NCBI GenBank assembly: GCA_025331445.1
Contig: JAIWNE010000082.1
Location: 62,001 to 126,000, forward strand
From: Blakeslea trispora
Taxonomy: Eukaryota > Mucoromycota > Mucoromycetes > Mucorales > Choanephoraceae
Reading direction: 5' to 3'
DNA: 64,000 bases
Numbering within the stretch: position 1 is the first letter of the stretch; each line of letters starts with the position of its first letter. The notes under the pieces are model-generated. The model worked only from the letters and a program-made list of their open reading frames with translations, did no database searches and was not told the DNA's origin. The position numbers were made by a program, and so were the translations under genes. Of the stretch, positions 11,775 to 25,823 are shown one piece after another.

Positions 11775-12670
11775 CTAAATGCTAGTATTCATGACCGTAA
11801 GTAAAGTCCACATACTATTACGATACATGTTTTTGTGAAAGTTGGACTTACCAACAGCTACTGTATTTTTGAGAAAAATTATACCTGTTCTGATGATTTT
11901 GCTTATCCTGTTTGCATCATGTTTCAATAGTGTCTTCACTATTCCTTTTAAGAGACTATAGAAATCAGTTCTTTTGCTAAGGTCATGAAATGCTGACTTT
12001 CCAGTCTGTAATTCATCCATCTGAGTCATTCTTATACCAAATCCACCAACGCTGACCAGCAAGTTCATTGATGTTGTGCTTTTTGGCTACATGCGCCATT
12101 TTCTTAGAAGACTTAGTCAGCATATACAGTATAAGGTTTATCTTATCGTATTCTGAGCCGGCTATATCTTTTTTTTTATCGACCAGAATTCATTAATGGT
12201 CTCTCCTTGATTTTTGAAGCCTCAACTTTGACGTCTGACTGCTAGCACAGACATCCTTTCATTTTTATTAGTATCTTTATTTGGACTTCGAGATCGTTCC
12301 AATTTTTTCAGCTCAACTTCACTACTTCCTCTTGTCGCCCGTTTCCAAATACTGTCTGGTGAAAGTTGCTCTTCTGAACTAAAAAAGATTAAAGAGAAAT
12401 ACGCGAAGTGCTTTATGAACTGCATCAAATGAGAATTTCATACAGTGCAAATTCAATATACGACAAGACTATTTTATAGATCCCGCAAAGTTGAATTTTA
12501 AGATGCGATAAGTTGGTGTTGTTACGATGAGATCTTTTGAACGTATTGCCTATAACGAGCTCGTTAATTAAAGTTACTTCTTGACTATAGTATTCTATAG
12601 TGAGGATCTGAAAAAAAAAGACTTTGATATTGTAACAAATTTTATGAGATGAAAACGTCTCTATTTTCAT
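11775..12670 (-). pseudogene. Decayed coding region, family unknown
   Basis: On the minus strand, three or more adjacent open stretches with plausible protein composition are split by stops and frame changes. One near 12428 includes DSIWKRATRGSSEVELKKLE. Another near 12100 reads NINELAGQRWWIWYKND and then shifts frame into GGFGIRMTQMDELQTG. The changes of frame do not coincide with clear GT-AG introns, so decay is likelier than splicing. I do not recognise the family. The arrangement is typical of old transposon-associated genes in Mucoralean genomes, but that is inference. Confidence 0.3.
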
Positions 12671-12883
12671 TGTTACTAGTATTTGAAATATTATAATGGT
12701 GGTGAGTATTACAATGTGATACCCGACTATGTACGACTTTGATCTTGCTTAAATTGTAAATATTTTTAGGACTGTTGTGATCGGACATGTAATAACATGC
12801 TGATGAATTTTACCGCACAACAGCATGGAAAAGCTGTACATCCAACATGAAAAAAAAAACCATTCTCCTATTTTCGGGATAGG

Positions 12884-12891
12884 TATAAATA
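12884..12891 (+). promoter_or_regulatory. TATA box (TATAAATA)
   Basis: A TATAAATA sequence lies about 70 bp before the ATG at 12961, followed by a C/T-rich leader. This is the usual layout for a strongly expressed fungal gene. Confidence 0.6.
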
Positions 12892-12960
12892 ATCTTCCCA
12901 TCTCTTGCGCCGTATTTCTTCTTAACTCTTCTATTCCTCTTTTTTTTTAATCTTCTTATC

Positions 12961-13660
12961 ATGGTCAAAATTGCCTTGTTGTTTTCTACTCTGGTCCTTG
13001 CTGCTGAAGCATTAGTTCAATCACCTAGCTACCAGTTCAATGTCACTTCTCCTGCTCCCAATGCTCCCTATGTTGCCAGTCAAGTCCTCCCTTGTATCTA
13101 TGATGTTGCTGCTAATTCCACTTCTGACAGTAAGTAAAAGAGAAGGGAAAGTCAAATAAATACGTGTATGTTAATAAACATCAACAGATCTTCAACTATC
13201 TATTTCGCTTGTTGGAAGCAATTACAGTACTTTAATGACTGGCTCTGCTGACATTACTTTAGGCTTCAGCTTCGAAAAGCAAATTTCTGGAGCTACTGTG
13301 TATGAACACCAATTTAATGTAAGTGATTTTTTTTTCTTTTGATTGTGTCAAGCCCAATGATACTAAATAAGATTCTTTGTGTTTCAGTACCACATTCCTC
13401 CAAACACAACAGCTGGTGCTTACCAAGTTGTCTTCACAGATAATGTATCTCAAACAAATGTTAGCATTCCTATTACTATCGCTGCCGCTCCTGTAACTTC
13501 TTCCTCTTCCTCTTCACTCCCTTCTACTTCAGCTACATCAGTCAGCCCCTCTTCAACTGCTAGCGCTTTCCGTCCCAACACTTCATCGGCAGCTGTCAGT
13601 ACCACCTCATCCAAGTACATCGTTGGTGCCCTTGCTGCTCTTGCCATTTCTATCTTGTAA
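12961..13660 (+). CDS. Small secreted, probably GPI-anchored Ser/Thr-rich surface protein
   Basis: Three exons (12961-13129, 13188-13318, 13388-13660) give 190 aa. The N-terminus MVKIALLFSTLVLAAEALVQ is a signal peptide. The middle is a beta-rich domain with several N-x-S/T sites (for example NVTSP, NTTAG, NVSQT). Residues about 135-175 are a Ser/Thr-rich linker, and the end is a hydrophobic tail (YIVGALAALAISIL) with no charged residues after it, as in GPI-anchor signals. The layout resembles fungal cell-wall or KRE9/KNH-like surface proteins, but I cannot assign a family with confidence. Location at the membrane or cell wall is inferred. Confidence 0.8.
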
Positions 13661-14075
13661 CTATAAACAACCATGTCATATAATAATCCATGTATTCCTT
13701 TAATATTCATAATACACTGTTCTCTCTTAAATAAACAAACTATTACTTGCTTCAAATTAAAAAAGCATTAGATCGCTTTTCTCTTAAAACGAAACCTTTC
13801 TTGTAGGGTATTTTTCTCACTCTCTTTACATTGTTTTTGATCTGGTTCCGACATTTAAGTATCCAAGTTTTAGCCGAAAAAATGTTTTTTCACACCTGTT
13901 TTGTTTAAAATTTTCTGCATGTGCCTGAGACTCAATTCCAGTCCTCAGTTTTTTTTTCTTTTTTAAACGCACAAGCACCCCTTGTTAATTCAAGCACCGC
14001 GTGCTTTTTACAAGCAGGCAGATTGTTTACAACTAGTCTTCCTTTTTTTTTTTTATATCGTTGTTGAAAGGAAAA
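13661..14075. other. Intergenic, promoter of the ATP synthase beta gene
   Basis: AT-rich 3' region of the surface-protein gene, then a T-rich tract (14041-14056) just before the ATP2 start. No gene is seen. Confidence 0.5.
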
Positions 14076-15875
<1,800 letters not shown>

Positions 15876-16549
15876 GCAATTTGAGAGAGAAAGGTCAACA
15901 ACTTTAATTCCTTAACAACAACAAGAAAAGCCAATATTGATTCTCAAAAGAGATCATAATATGTGTGCTTTGTTAAATAATTCCATGTATTAAATAACAA
16001 TACAACTAGAAACAAGTTCAATAAAAAAAAATAGAAAAAAAAAAGGCTGTCGCGTTCAGCACTTGCTTATTTTGCATAAAGTCTATTCCCCCCCTTAAAA
16101 TATGTCTATGAACTGACAATGACATTCTCGTCTGAATAATTTTTGTTTGTTCCGATTCAAAACGTTATGCTTTGATCGTTTTGTAAACACAAAAAAAAGA
16201 AAAATGATGAACAGCCTCGCTTATTTTTTTTTTTTTCATACGTATCATGAATGTAATAGTAATACATTGGATGCTTTTATTGATTCCCATAGAGGCACGT
16301 GTTAACTAAAATGCTATAGAGTAAAGTAGAATAAAAATACAAGTGAGAAGCGGTCAGAATTACAAACTAGCATATTTCATTTTTATGGAACGCATCTTGC
16401 CTCCTAAAAAAAAGAAAATAAACATTAAGACAGAAAAAAGAGCCTAGGCGCAACTAGCAGAAAACCAAAGACATATTTAGCACCATGTTGGGTATCTTCT
16501 TTTTCTCTCCCTTTTTTTTTCTCTTTCTTCTCTTCAAAAACATAAAGAA
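15876..16549. other. Intergenic
   Basis: 3' region of ATP2 followed by the promoter of the glucanosyltransferase gene. It has long A and T runs and a pyrimidine tract at 16498-16535. No gene or RNA is seen. Confidence 0.5.
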
Positions 16550-18319
16550 ATGAAGATCTTGTCTTCGCTCTTACTAGTAGCCTATGCCGCAAGCTCAGTG
16601 GCAGCTTTGAATCCTATTGTGGTCAAAGGATCAAAATTTTTTGATTCTGTCACCAAGCAACAGTTCTTCATTAAAGGGTATAAAAAAAAAAGATTTAAGG
16701 ATAGATCCTGAGTATCATTTTACTTAACAACAAATACAAAATCATGTAGTGTGGCATATCAGCCTCGTTCACAGCTATCTACTTTAGATCAAACTGCAGA
16801 TCCTCTATCAGATGCTGAAGCCTGTGCTCGAGACGCCCCTCTCATGGCAAAGCTTGGCACAAATGTACTCCGTGTTTATGAGGTACTATCTGTTGATGAG
16901 GCAGCATCCATTATTTCAAAAGTGTATTCATCTATTGTGTTTAGGTTGACCCTCGCAAAAACCATGATGCTTGTATGAAGTCATTTGCAGATGCAGGCAT
17001 CTATCTGTTGCTTGACATTGCTACACCTCATTATTCAATCAATCGAAAAACTCCAAACTACGATGTCCGTCTCTTTGATGCTTACAAAGCAACTGTAGAC
17101 GCATTCTCAAAATATAACAATCTGTTTGGCTTTATTGCAGGTAATGAAGTGACAAACGACAAAACAACAACCAAGGCTTCTGCCTACGTAAAAGCTGCTC
17201 TTCGCGATATCAAGGCATACTTGAAATCTTCTAAAAAGAGATCAATTCCTGTTGGATATGCAAGCAATGATGACGAGTTTATTCGTGATGATATAAAAGA
17301 CTATTTCAACTGTGGTGAGGAAGATGCTCAGGTAAGCCAAACAAGAATGTGCATTCTGTAGCAATACTTCTTGTTGTCATCAGACAATCTCAATGTATTT
17401 CTTGCACTGATAGGCTGACTTCTTTGGTGTTAATCTATATGAATGGTGTGGTGCTTCCACTTTTGAAAAATCAGGATTCAAGGATCGTACCAAAGAATTC
17501 GAAAACTATGGCAAGCCAGTTTTCCTTTCAGAATATGGATGTAATCTGGTTACACCTAGACCCTTTGGAGAGGTTGCTTCTATTTATGGTCCAGAAATGA
17601 CAAATGTATGGTCAGGTGGTGTTGTCTATGAATGGACGCAAGAAAACAACAGATACGGTTTGGTAAAAATCAAGAGTGCTACTGAGGTAGAGCTTATGCA
17701 AGATTATCACAATTTGAAGCAACAAATGGATCTAGCTAAACCTAAAGGGGTTATGATGGATACCTATAGTCCTCAAAAGTCTGCATTAAATTGCCCTGCT
17801 CTTAGTGAAACCTGGAAAGCAACCTCAAAGCTACCCCCTACTCCTTCCAGCGGGGCTTGTGAGTGTATGATCCAAAATATGAAATGTATTGCTTCTGATA
17901 AGGTAACCGATATCCCTGGAGAAATCGGTATCAATACACTTGGATCTCAACTGGACACCATGTGTGGTCTCGTATCTTGTGCTGAAATTAGTGGTGATGC
18001 CGAAATGGGTGTCTATGGTGCCTTCTCGTTCTGTAACTCAAGAGATAAACTCAGCTGGCTCTATAACCTGAAGGCAACTGAACTAAAGAACTCTCCAGAT
18101 TCTTGCAACTTTAGTAACCTTGGTCAAGAAGTCTCACCCAAGAGAAATGATATCTCTGTATGTGCCAAAATTTCACCTATTTTGGAAGGACCTAACGATC
18201 AAGACAATCCTACAACAACCATTTCATCTGGCGCAATCAAGATCAGCCGCAAATTAGATTATGGAGATGCATTTGTGGCGTCTATCGTGTGTGTTCTCGC
18301 TGCCACATTATTCATGTAG
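16550..18319 (+). CDS. Beta-1,3-glucanosyltransferase, GH72 with X8/CBM43 domain, GPI-anchored
   Basis: Four exons (16550-16677, 16750-16882, 16945-17331, 17414-18319) give 517 aa. A signal peptide ([20 protein letters not shown]) precedes the GH72 catalytic domain. AGNEV holds the acid/base Glu and SEYGC the nucleophile Glu; IKGVAYQPR and [10 protein letters not shown] are family landmarks. After about residue 335 there is a cysteine-rich X8 module ([10 protein letters not shown], then CGLVSC, then [10 protein letters not shown]). The C-terminus is hydrophobic ([15 protein letters not shown]), a GPI signal. GAS/GEL/PHR enzymes cut and rejoin beta-1,3-glucan chains at the cell wall. Clear member of the X8-bearing subfamily (GAS1/GEL4 type). 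Confidence 0.96.
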
Positions 18320-19025
18320 TTTTCTTGGTATAATCATTTTCATTGAGGGAGTCTCTAATTTCATATAGACAAAAAGTGCTTATTCGTTTGTTCATGTAGT
18401 AATAATAAACTATACTTTCTTTTTCTTTCATTTTTCATTTTACAATAAATTTACAAAGAGGAAGGAGAAAGTAATTTTCGAAGCTTTGCTTTGCTTGTCA
18501 TTTATTGTTCCTAAAGTTATTATATTTTTATCGTTACAAATAGCTTAATATGTGACAATGTTAGCTATAATATAATTTATACATTTCTTTCTTTTATATT
18601 CATTATTTTAATATGACAATTTTACCTTTTCTGCATTTCTTGTATGGATATATTGGACTCTTCAAAGTATGCATGAAACTTGTATCTTTCTTCTCAAAAG
18701 AAAGCCGGAAATCTAGTGAAAGATGAAGAAAGAACTCATCTTCAAATATCCTCCTTTGTATCATTTATAAGCATAAATATAAGCACCTACATCTTGAAAT
18801 AGGTGTCTGTAGAGTCCCCCCTTTTCTTTCTCAAAATACTTTTATGTAAGTATAAAATACTCCTTCCTTTTTGCTTTGGTACATACATAAATGTAAGCAT
18901 ATTAATATAATAAAATCACCACTTTTTGTATATCATATGCAATTTCAACTTACAGTACAATTTCTTTCTCTTTTCTTCTTTTTCTTCTTCTTTTCGCTCC
19001 TGTCTTTTCCTAAAAGTGTCAACCA
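18320..19025. other. Intergenic, promoter of KIN4-like kinase
   Basis: Very AT-rich. A TATA-like GTATAAAATA lies near 18850 and a CT-rich leader at 18960-19015 runs into the ATG at 19026. No gene is seen. Confidence 0.5.
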
Positions 19026-22000
19026 ATGAAGAACTTATCAACAGAACCAACTCATCACAAATCAAATAGTTTCGGACCATACGAGCTATTACAAACATTG
19101 GGTGAAGGCGAATTTGGAAAAGTGAAGTTAGGTGCTCACGTTGAAACAGGCCGAGAGGTAGAGTATTGATTATTTAATCATTCATGACATTTCTGTTACT
19201 CACAATTTGTAGGTGGCTGTTAAACTAATAAAAAAGGAACGTGGAGCCAGCAATCGAATTAGTAAAATTGAGAGGGAAATATCGATACTCAAAGTAAGAT
19301 AAAGAAAAAGACAGTCTAAAGAAGAAGGAGAAAAAGGCTAAGTAGATCAAAAGACTTTAGATCATCCATATATTGTCAAACTTTACAATGTCATAGAGAC
19401 AGAAAAGCAGATTGGTATTATTCTAGAATATGCGCCAGGTAAATGAACAATAAAAAGTTACAATTGATGTAGAGTAATGGCATCTTACGATAGTTGAATA
19501 GGTGGCGAATTATTCGAATACATTCTGGCACATCGTTGTTTAAAAGAAAAAGATGCTAAACGATTCTTTGCTCAACTCATTAGTAGTGTTTATTATATGC
19601 ATAATCGCAAGATAGTACATAGAGACTTAAAGCTAGTATGTATTAGAAGTGAAAATTGAATGTAGAATTCTTTAATCATTCAAAAAAGAGTGAGAAAATT
19701 AATCTATCATTTCTTGTGTGGTTGAATAATAGGAAAACATACTGCTCGATAAAGATTGCAACATTGTAGTCACTGATTTTGGATTTGCCAATCAATTCGC
19801 TTCTGCAGCAGATGATATGATGGCAACAACCTGTGGATCTCCATGCTATGCTGCACCCGAACTTGTTGTTAACCCTGGGCTATATGCTGGCTCCGCAGTG
19901 GATGTTTGGAGCTGTGGAGTTATATTGTATGCCATGTTGTGTGGATTTCTTCCTTTTGATGATGATCCATCAAACCCTGATAGCGACGATATCAATCAGT
20001 TGTATAGATACATTCTATCGACAGAACTTATGTTTCCTTCTTATATATCATCAGAACCTAGAAATCTCTTGAAAAAAATTCTTGTTGCAGACCCTGCCAA
20101 ACGATGCTCGCTCGAATACATCATTAAGCATAGCTGGCTTAAAGAATACCATAAATTCATTGTCAAGGATAGTCAACCCAATGAAGCCAAAAGGACTTCT
20201 ATCAGCGGCATGTGTGTATCACAATTGGAGAAGCGATATCATGCCAGCCAGCGTTCATCTCATTCAATATTTGCAGCATCGCAATCATTTTTCACATCAT
20301 CAAAGCGAGATTCAAGAGTATTAGAGATGAAGGAATCGCACCTTCCTACCATAGATCTTTGTCATGATGCACATGTACTTAACGAGAAATACGCGTCACC
20401 ATCTGAAGAGCAAACACAAAAAATAGGTGTGATTGATTGCTCTCTAAATGATCAGCTAAGCAATACTAGTACTGTGGCTCCAAATAGCCAAAACAAATCG
20501 AGACCTGAAAAAATACAGCCTTCAGGTCAAAAATCTGTCAAAAATGATTCGGCTATTGCTGTGATGTTTCATGAATCCCTAGATAAAGATACTCAACCAA
20601 TTGCAGAAAAGTCGCTATCTTCACCGCTACTTAATCGATCTGAAAATCAAAAGATAACCTTTATTCATTCTTTAGAGAACAAATCTCGACGACGTGGACC
20701 CGAAAAGTTCATGGGATTACTTGCTCAGTCCAAAGAGATATACGAAGTACCTGATTTGGATGTAGCGCTCGAGGAGAATGAGGAGGATGAAAACAGTTTA
20801 TTGGATGACGAGAATAAACGCTCAGAGATTAGCTGTGCATTGACAAACACGACACAGCTTCAAGTAATGAATCCAAGACCCAAAATAGAAAAGTGTCACA
20901 ACGTCAGGCTAGTTGAACAAGATGCTGAACAATACGACTTGTTTGATCATGATGAGGAGAGAGACACGTTTGTTGAATACAATTTGCGGCCTAAAGCAAC
21001 GTGTCCTCTCAAATTGGAAAAAGAAGAACAGAACAATATTACACAAATCAATGGTACTCTATCATTCAAAGAAGCAAAAGGACTTGAACAGCGATGTCTG
21101 TTTTTCAAGAACCATCCTATCAACAGTAAGATACTTGCCTCTTCATCACCAGCCCAGGCTGCTTCCAGTTCTCCTTCTGCCAAGATAAAAAACATTGAGC
21201 CCTCTATATCAATGCGAGTCAGTATGAGTGAGAGTGGTAAGAAAGCCATAGAAGCAGTACGTCGAAGTATCTATAGAAAGCACAAGAGTCAGCCACCTGC
21301 CTGTGAAAACAAAAGGACCAGTCATCTGAAGAATCGACTTGAGGATGAAAGCATCCATCGCTCACATCGAAACACTTGGGCAGCTCCTCCCAGAACACAT
21401 AAGTTCACAGTACCTGAAGAACCATTGATAGTTAAGAGTACAGGCAAAAAAATGATGGATTGGATTAGGAAGAAATCTCATGGTAAATGTCATATGAAAA
21501 GGGGGGTTTACAATTGACTCAAGCTAATTTTATTGTTATAGCAAAAGAATACAAGAGACAATCAATAGCGGTAGTATCTAGCCTATCAACGCAACCATCA
21601 AGTAAGACACATAAAACACAAACAGACAATCATTATAGACCAGTAAGAAACAATGCACAAAGGCAATCATGTGTATCGAACAAACATGATTCTATATCGA
21701 AAGAAGAGCATTGTCAAGCAGATGTAGCCTTGAGCCCTCCATCCATAACGCACACAAGAGACGACAAGACAAAAGAGCAGTCAGAGGAGACTATTGAGGT
21801 ACCAAATAAAAGCAGGCTGATGTACAATCACCAAGCACAGAGTATGAGCGAAACTGCTCTAGTACAACTAAGAAAGCAAGAAATGAAGCCACTTAAAAAA
21901 GACGACCTCAAGTTTCATCAAGGGGTTATCGATCGCTCTGCTTTAACATCGCAAGCACCTATTGTTGTCATACAGAAGCTCAGGCAGATATTAAGTGTTC

Positions 22001-22356
22001 TAGGAATTGAGATGAGAGAAGAAAACAAATTTGCGCTCAGATGTACAAGGCGTAAAGCAAATTCTACTCATAATCAAAACAGACGTAGCGAGATGGATGA
22101 CGATTTAGACTTGTCCAGTATGTCTTCTGATATAGTTCCAGTGATCCAAGGACTTGAGCCTATCTACGGGAGTGCTGGAGTTGACAATGGTGAAGAAGTA
22201 CGGTTTTCTGTAGAGATATGCCAGATCAGAAATCTACCAGAGTTATATGTTGTCGATATTCGTCGCATCAAAGGCAACGCTTGGACATACAAGTTTCTGT
22301 ACCATAAACTTACTGGGCTTTTGAATCTGGAACAAGAAGGCTATATGGCTTCATAA
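19026..22356 (+). CDS. CAMKL-family Ser/Thr kinase, KIN4-like, with C-terminal KA1 domain
   Basis: Six exons (19026-19157, 19213-19293, 19354-19438, 19502-19635, 19733-21482, 21542-22356) give 998 aa. The kinase domain (about residues 17-285) shows [36 protein letters not shown], a DFGFANQF activation start and [15 protein letters not shown] long disordered middle of about 600 residues is rich in S, K and E. The C-terminus from about residue 945 ([20 protein letters not shown], then [19 protein letters not shown]) is a KA1 membrane/lipid-binding domain. The N-terminal signature matches Kin4/Ppk1-type kinases, which in yeast guard spindle position and mitotic exit. The KIN4 subfamily is likely; the biological role here is inferred. 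Exon 3 needs an AAAAG acceptor. Confidence 0.88.
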
Positions 22357-23064
22357 TTGCCTAACAATAAAGAGATAGAATAGTAAATATACAATATCTC
22401 TCTTCTAGTAAAGAAAAAGGGGGTTGAGGCTTTAAGTTATGCATTACTTTGATAAAAAACAAGGATAAGTCAAAGAGAACAGTTGTTCTTACTAGCCTTT
22501 ACTTTGAGTACCAAACTAAAGGATTCCTTCACTTCACCATAGCGTAGGTGTAAATGCTAACCTTATTAAAGAGAAAGAGCCAAAGGTACATGGATAGAGT
22601 ACCGTTCATTCTGTCCAAATACCAACATCCCAAGACTTTTCTTGCTTTTGATTGATTTGGAGCCCAAAGACAAAAAAAAAAGAATTATCACCTATCTAGT
22701 TTGGGTTTGACAAACTAGACTTATGTCCTTTATGGCACTTTTGTCTTCAAACTCAAACAGCAACTTTAAGGGCCATTTGGTCTTGTATGATTTATTGACT
22801 TCATTAACACCCTTTACTTCTTCGAGAATAAGCAGCTCTCCTATTATTATTTCCTTCAGCTTCAATTATCCCAATATTTTTCACAGAAAAAAATAAGCCT
22901 GCTAAGCCACCCAAGTTGACTTCTTCCCTTTCTCGAAATAAAAAAAGACTATGTATAACAAACTAACATTCACTCTCACTCTCTTTCTGGAGTCATAGAG
23001 ATAAACATGAATTTACGAATGTATAAAAGAGAGGTTTTCTTTATTTGAATTCAAGAGAAAGCGT
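22357..23064. other. Intergenic between convergent genes
   Basis: Shared 3' flank of the KIN4-like gene and the ribosomal P2 gene. It contains AT-rich sequence and a palindrome-like AACTAGACTT/CAAACTAGAC patch near 22700. No gene is seen. Confidence 0.4.
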
Positions 23065-23548
23065 TTAGTCGAAGAGACCGAAACCCATATCCTAATAAAC
23101 AAGGAAACGTTAGTTAATCACGAACTTATTATTCCACACCGTTTGAAGAGAGGTGTTGAGCTCAATTCACTTACATCGTCGGATTCTTCCTTTTCTTCAG
23201 CCTTAGCTTCTTCAGCAGGGGCATCAGCAGAAGCACCGGCAGCGGCGGCACCACCAGCAGCAGCAACGGGGCCAGCAGAGACGGAAGCGAGCTTGGAGGA
23301 ACCTTCAGCAATAGCCTATAAACACAAAGGAGGTTTCGTTTAGTTTGGCCTCATTCAAAATAAAATAAAAAAATAAAACAGATACATACTTCAGCAGCAG
23401 TCTTGCCTTCCATAGCCTTCAACAAGGCAGAAACACGAGATTCGTCAACTTCAACACCAACGGAAGCCAAGACCTTCTTGAGGTCATCAGCAGAAGGGTG
23501 GGCGTTACCGCCAGCAACGAGGAGAAGGTAAGCTGCGAGATGCTTCAT
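23065..23548 (-). CDS. RPP2: 60S acidic ribosomal protein P2
   Basis: Three exons on the minus strand (23548-23390, 23315-23175, 23091-23065) give 108 aa. The start is MKHLAAYLLLVAGGNAHPSA; an upstream in-frame TTG was ignored. The N-terminal helical domain is followed by an Ala/Gly/Glu-rich hinge and the canonical acidic tail ending SDDDMGFGLFD, which is completed only by the 27-nt last exon. P1/P2 dimers form the ribosomal stalk that recruits elongation factors. The tiny last exon is easy to miss. Confidence 0.97.
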
Positions 23549-24204
23549 TGTCAAATGTCAACGTTCAAAAAGAGAGGATGAACTAGTGGCTGCAAGGAAA
23601 AAAAATTTATTTATTGTTGACTTTTGGCTGGCCGGACTTTTCGCTGAAGCAGTCACTGATTTGCCATCCGTGAATTTAAATACAGAAACTAGGAGCTGCT
23701 TTAAAGCTGTCAAGATTGAACCATGGCTTGCCCCTTTTATTCTCTCTTGAAAAGTAGCTGAATAAATTCTTTATAAGATGTATATCATTTCTAATTTTAC
23801 GGCTTAATTTTGCTTGACTGTTTGATGACACAATTAGTGTTCACTAAAGAAGCAAGGCCGTTTTTTTTTATCATGGTTATGGGCACAAATTTTGTTATGG
23901 AATAAACTCAATGAACCCTTCTTGCTTGTCAACATTAGAAAGCAATTGTGGATTCAAGCATTCTAAAACTATCATGCATTTTCTTGGCCTTTTGTTTGGC
24001 TAAGAAAATAAAACATATTGTTTATTGCTTGAATGTATAGTCTTTCCGAGGCTGCACAGTTGTATAGCTTCTTTCTTGTTATTAGTTCGAGTTCTCCATT
24101 AATGCAATCTAAAGTCTTTTTTTTTTTCTTTATGCAGTTTATTTCTTTCAATTTGTGTGTATAGATATTTACAACGTATAAGCTATCAGTAGATCTGACT
24201 TCCA
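23549..24204. other. Intergenic, promoter of the P2 gene
   Basis: Contains the P2 upstream region and the 3' flank of IWS1. AT-rich, with T9-T10 runs. No gene is seen. Confidence 0.4.
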
Positions 24205-25823
24205 CTAGAAGGACATTCCTTTTCCTTCAATAGAAACCTTGGGAGTGGTACGCTTAGGACCCGTCTTGATTGAACGCATAGTGTTGTTCAATCTTCTAAA
24301 CGTATTATCAGGCTACAAAGAAGAAGAAGAAGAAGAAAAAAAAAGGGGGATTCGAATGAGAAAGGGGGAGTCACAAACGGACCATCACTATTTTCTTACC
24401 TTGCTGTTTCTATTCTTATCAAGGCGTATAGTGCTTTGAGGTGCAACATCATAATCTGCTGCCACGGCCTGAGGGACATGAACAAAGTGTCTAGCTTGAG
24501 CCCTAAGTTGTTACATGATAGAATGATGAGCTACATTGAATCGATCAATCGTATTACTTACTTTTCATCTTCAGGCTCTTCCTTAGGACGCTTGTATCTC
24601 TTTCTTTGATGAAGTCTAATAAAACATTAAGTTTCTGTTCCTTTTCTCTCTTTTTTTTTTCTTTGCTCAAATGACTTACGCATCAATCTGACTGTATTCT
24701 TGTACAACAGGACGTCTTTCCTTATAATTTTCACTTCGCTTGATTACCATGCGACTCCATTTGGCAACCAACTGATCAGCCTTTCTTTTCATTGCAGGCT
24801 CGATTCGAGGTGACTTTGAATAGAAATAGACAATTTTACCTACACCGCTTTCTCTCAAATGATCCCCCGATATAGGCAATTTATCCAAGACACCCAACAT
24901 CTCACTTTGAATGTCTAAACTTGGTAAGGATCGGTCAGGTAAAGGCTCTAACCAAAGACGAATGACATCCAAAAGGCCGTTATCAAGAATAGCATCATAC
25001 AGGTGCTTACTACAAACAAAATGAGCAACATGGCGGACTGTGTGGAAAATAACTTACTTGGTTAGCATGGTAGATGCTTCTGTTAACATTTTTAATTTGG
25101 CAAGAGCTGGTCGTCTTTCACCATTAGCAATCGAATCTTCCTCTGAAGCGTTTCTCATGTTTTCCCGTAATGAGGCCAATTCTTCATCAAGGCTGTTCTC
25201 AAGGTCTTCTCCATCTTGTCTCTTTCTTCTCTTCTTACCGCCTCTTAGGGCCTTTTCGAATTCTCGGTCAATTTCGTCTCTCAGAGCTAATCATGTCATC
25301 AATACAATGTATGTATCATCAAAGACAAACAGTACCTTGTTGAGGGTCAACAGGAGCATCTTGTTCATCATCAATATGTTCATCTGTTGGAGGTGCATTG
25401 TTCTTTAGTTCGCGGATTTCACGACGTACTTCTTCCAAGCGTGCGTGTTCTTCGTCGTCGACATCTCTTTGCTTCTTTTTAAAAGTAGGAAGTTTTGTGG
25501 TTGATTTAGGTGCTTCTTCCTGCTCCTCAGTAGCAGGCTCTACTGGGTCATCATGCTCGTTATTAACTCTATAGCCTTCTTCATTGTCTGAGGCTTATTT
25601 GAGGCAACAAAAAAGAAATGAGCAGAATGCAAGATATGACAATAAACAAGGCTTACCTTGGTCTCCATCAAGATCAGACATTTCTTCTTCATCTTCACTT
25701 GAGCCAAATAGCTTTTCTTGTTTCTGTAAGAAGCAACAGGTAAGTGTAAAAGAAAAAAAAGGAGACGAGGAAATAAAGTATTATTTAGGAATTCACCATT
25801 GTTTCTTCGTCATAAGATGCCAT
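24205..25823 (-). CDS. IWS1: Transcription elongation factor IWS1/SPN1
   Basis: Multi-exon minus-strand gene. The start codon is at 25823 (MASYDEETM) and the stop at 24207-24205, after the tail PKVSIEGKGMSF. Early exons encode an acidic, Glu/Asp-rich region. The core exon (25010-24680) carries a TFIIS N-terminal (LW) domain: LWLEPLPDRSLPSLDIQSEM, LDKLPISGDHLRESGVGKIV, and AKWSRMVIKRSENYK. Spn1/Iws1 binds Spt6 and RNA polymerase II and acts in transcription elongation, chromatin and mRNA export. At least seven short introns with standard GT-AG ends. The order acidic N-terminus, LW domain, basic tail matches the family. Confidence 0.93.

Larger units (their letters stand above)
10272..12960. 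other. Gene-poor interval with decayed coding-like segments
   Basis: No intact gene is seen in 2.7 kb. The minus strand holds short open stretches around 10569-10781, 11775-12068, 12140-12430 and 12425-12670 that look like fragments of one or more broken genes (listed separately). A (AG)n run lies at 10306-10320. The last 100 bases are the promoter of the next gene. Confidence 0.5.
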
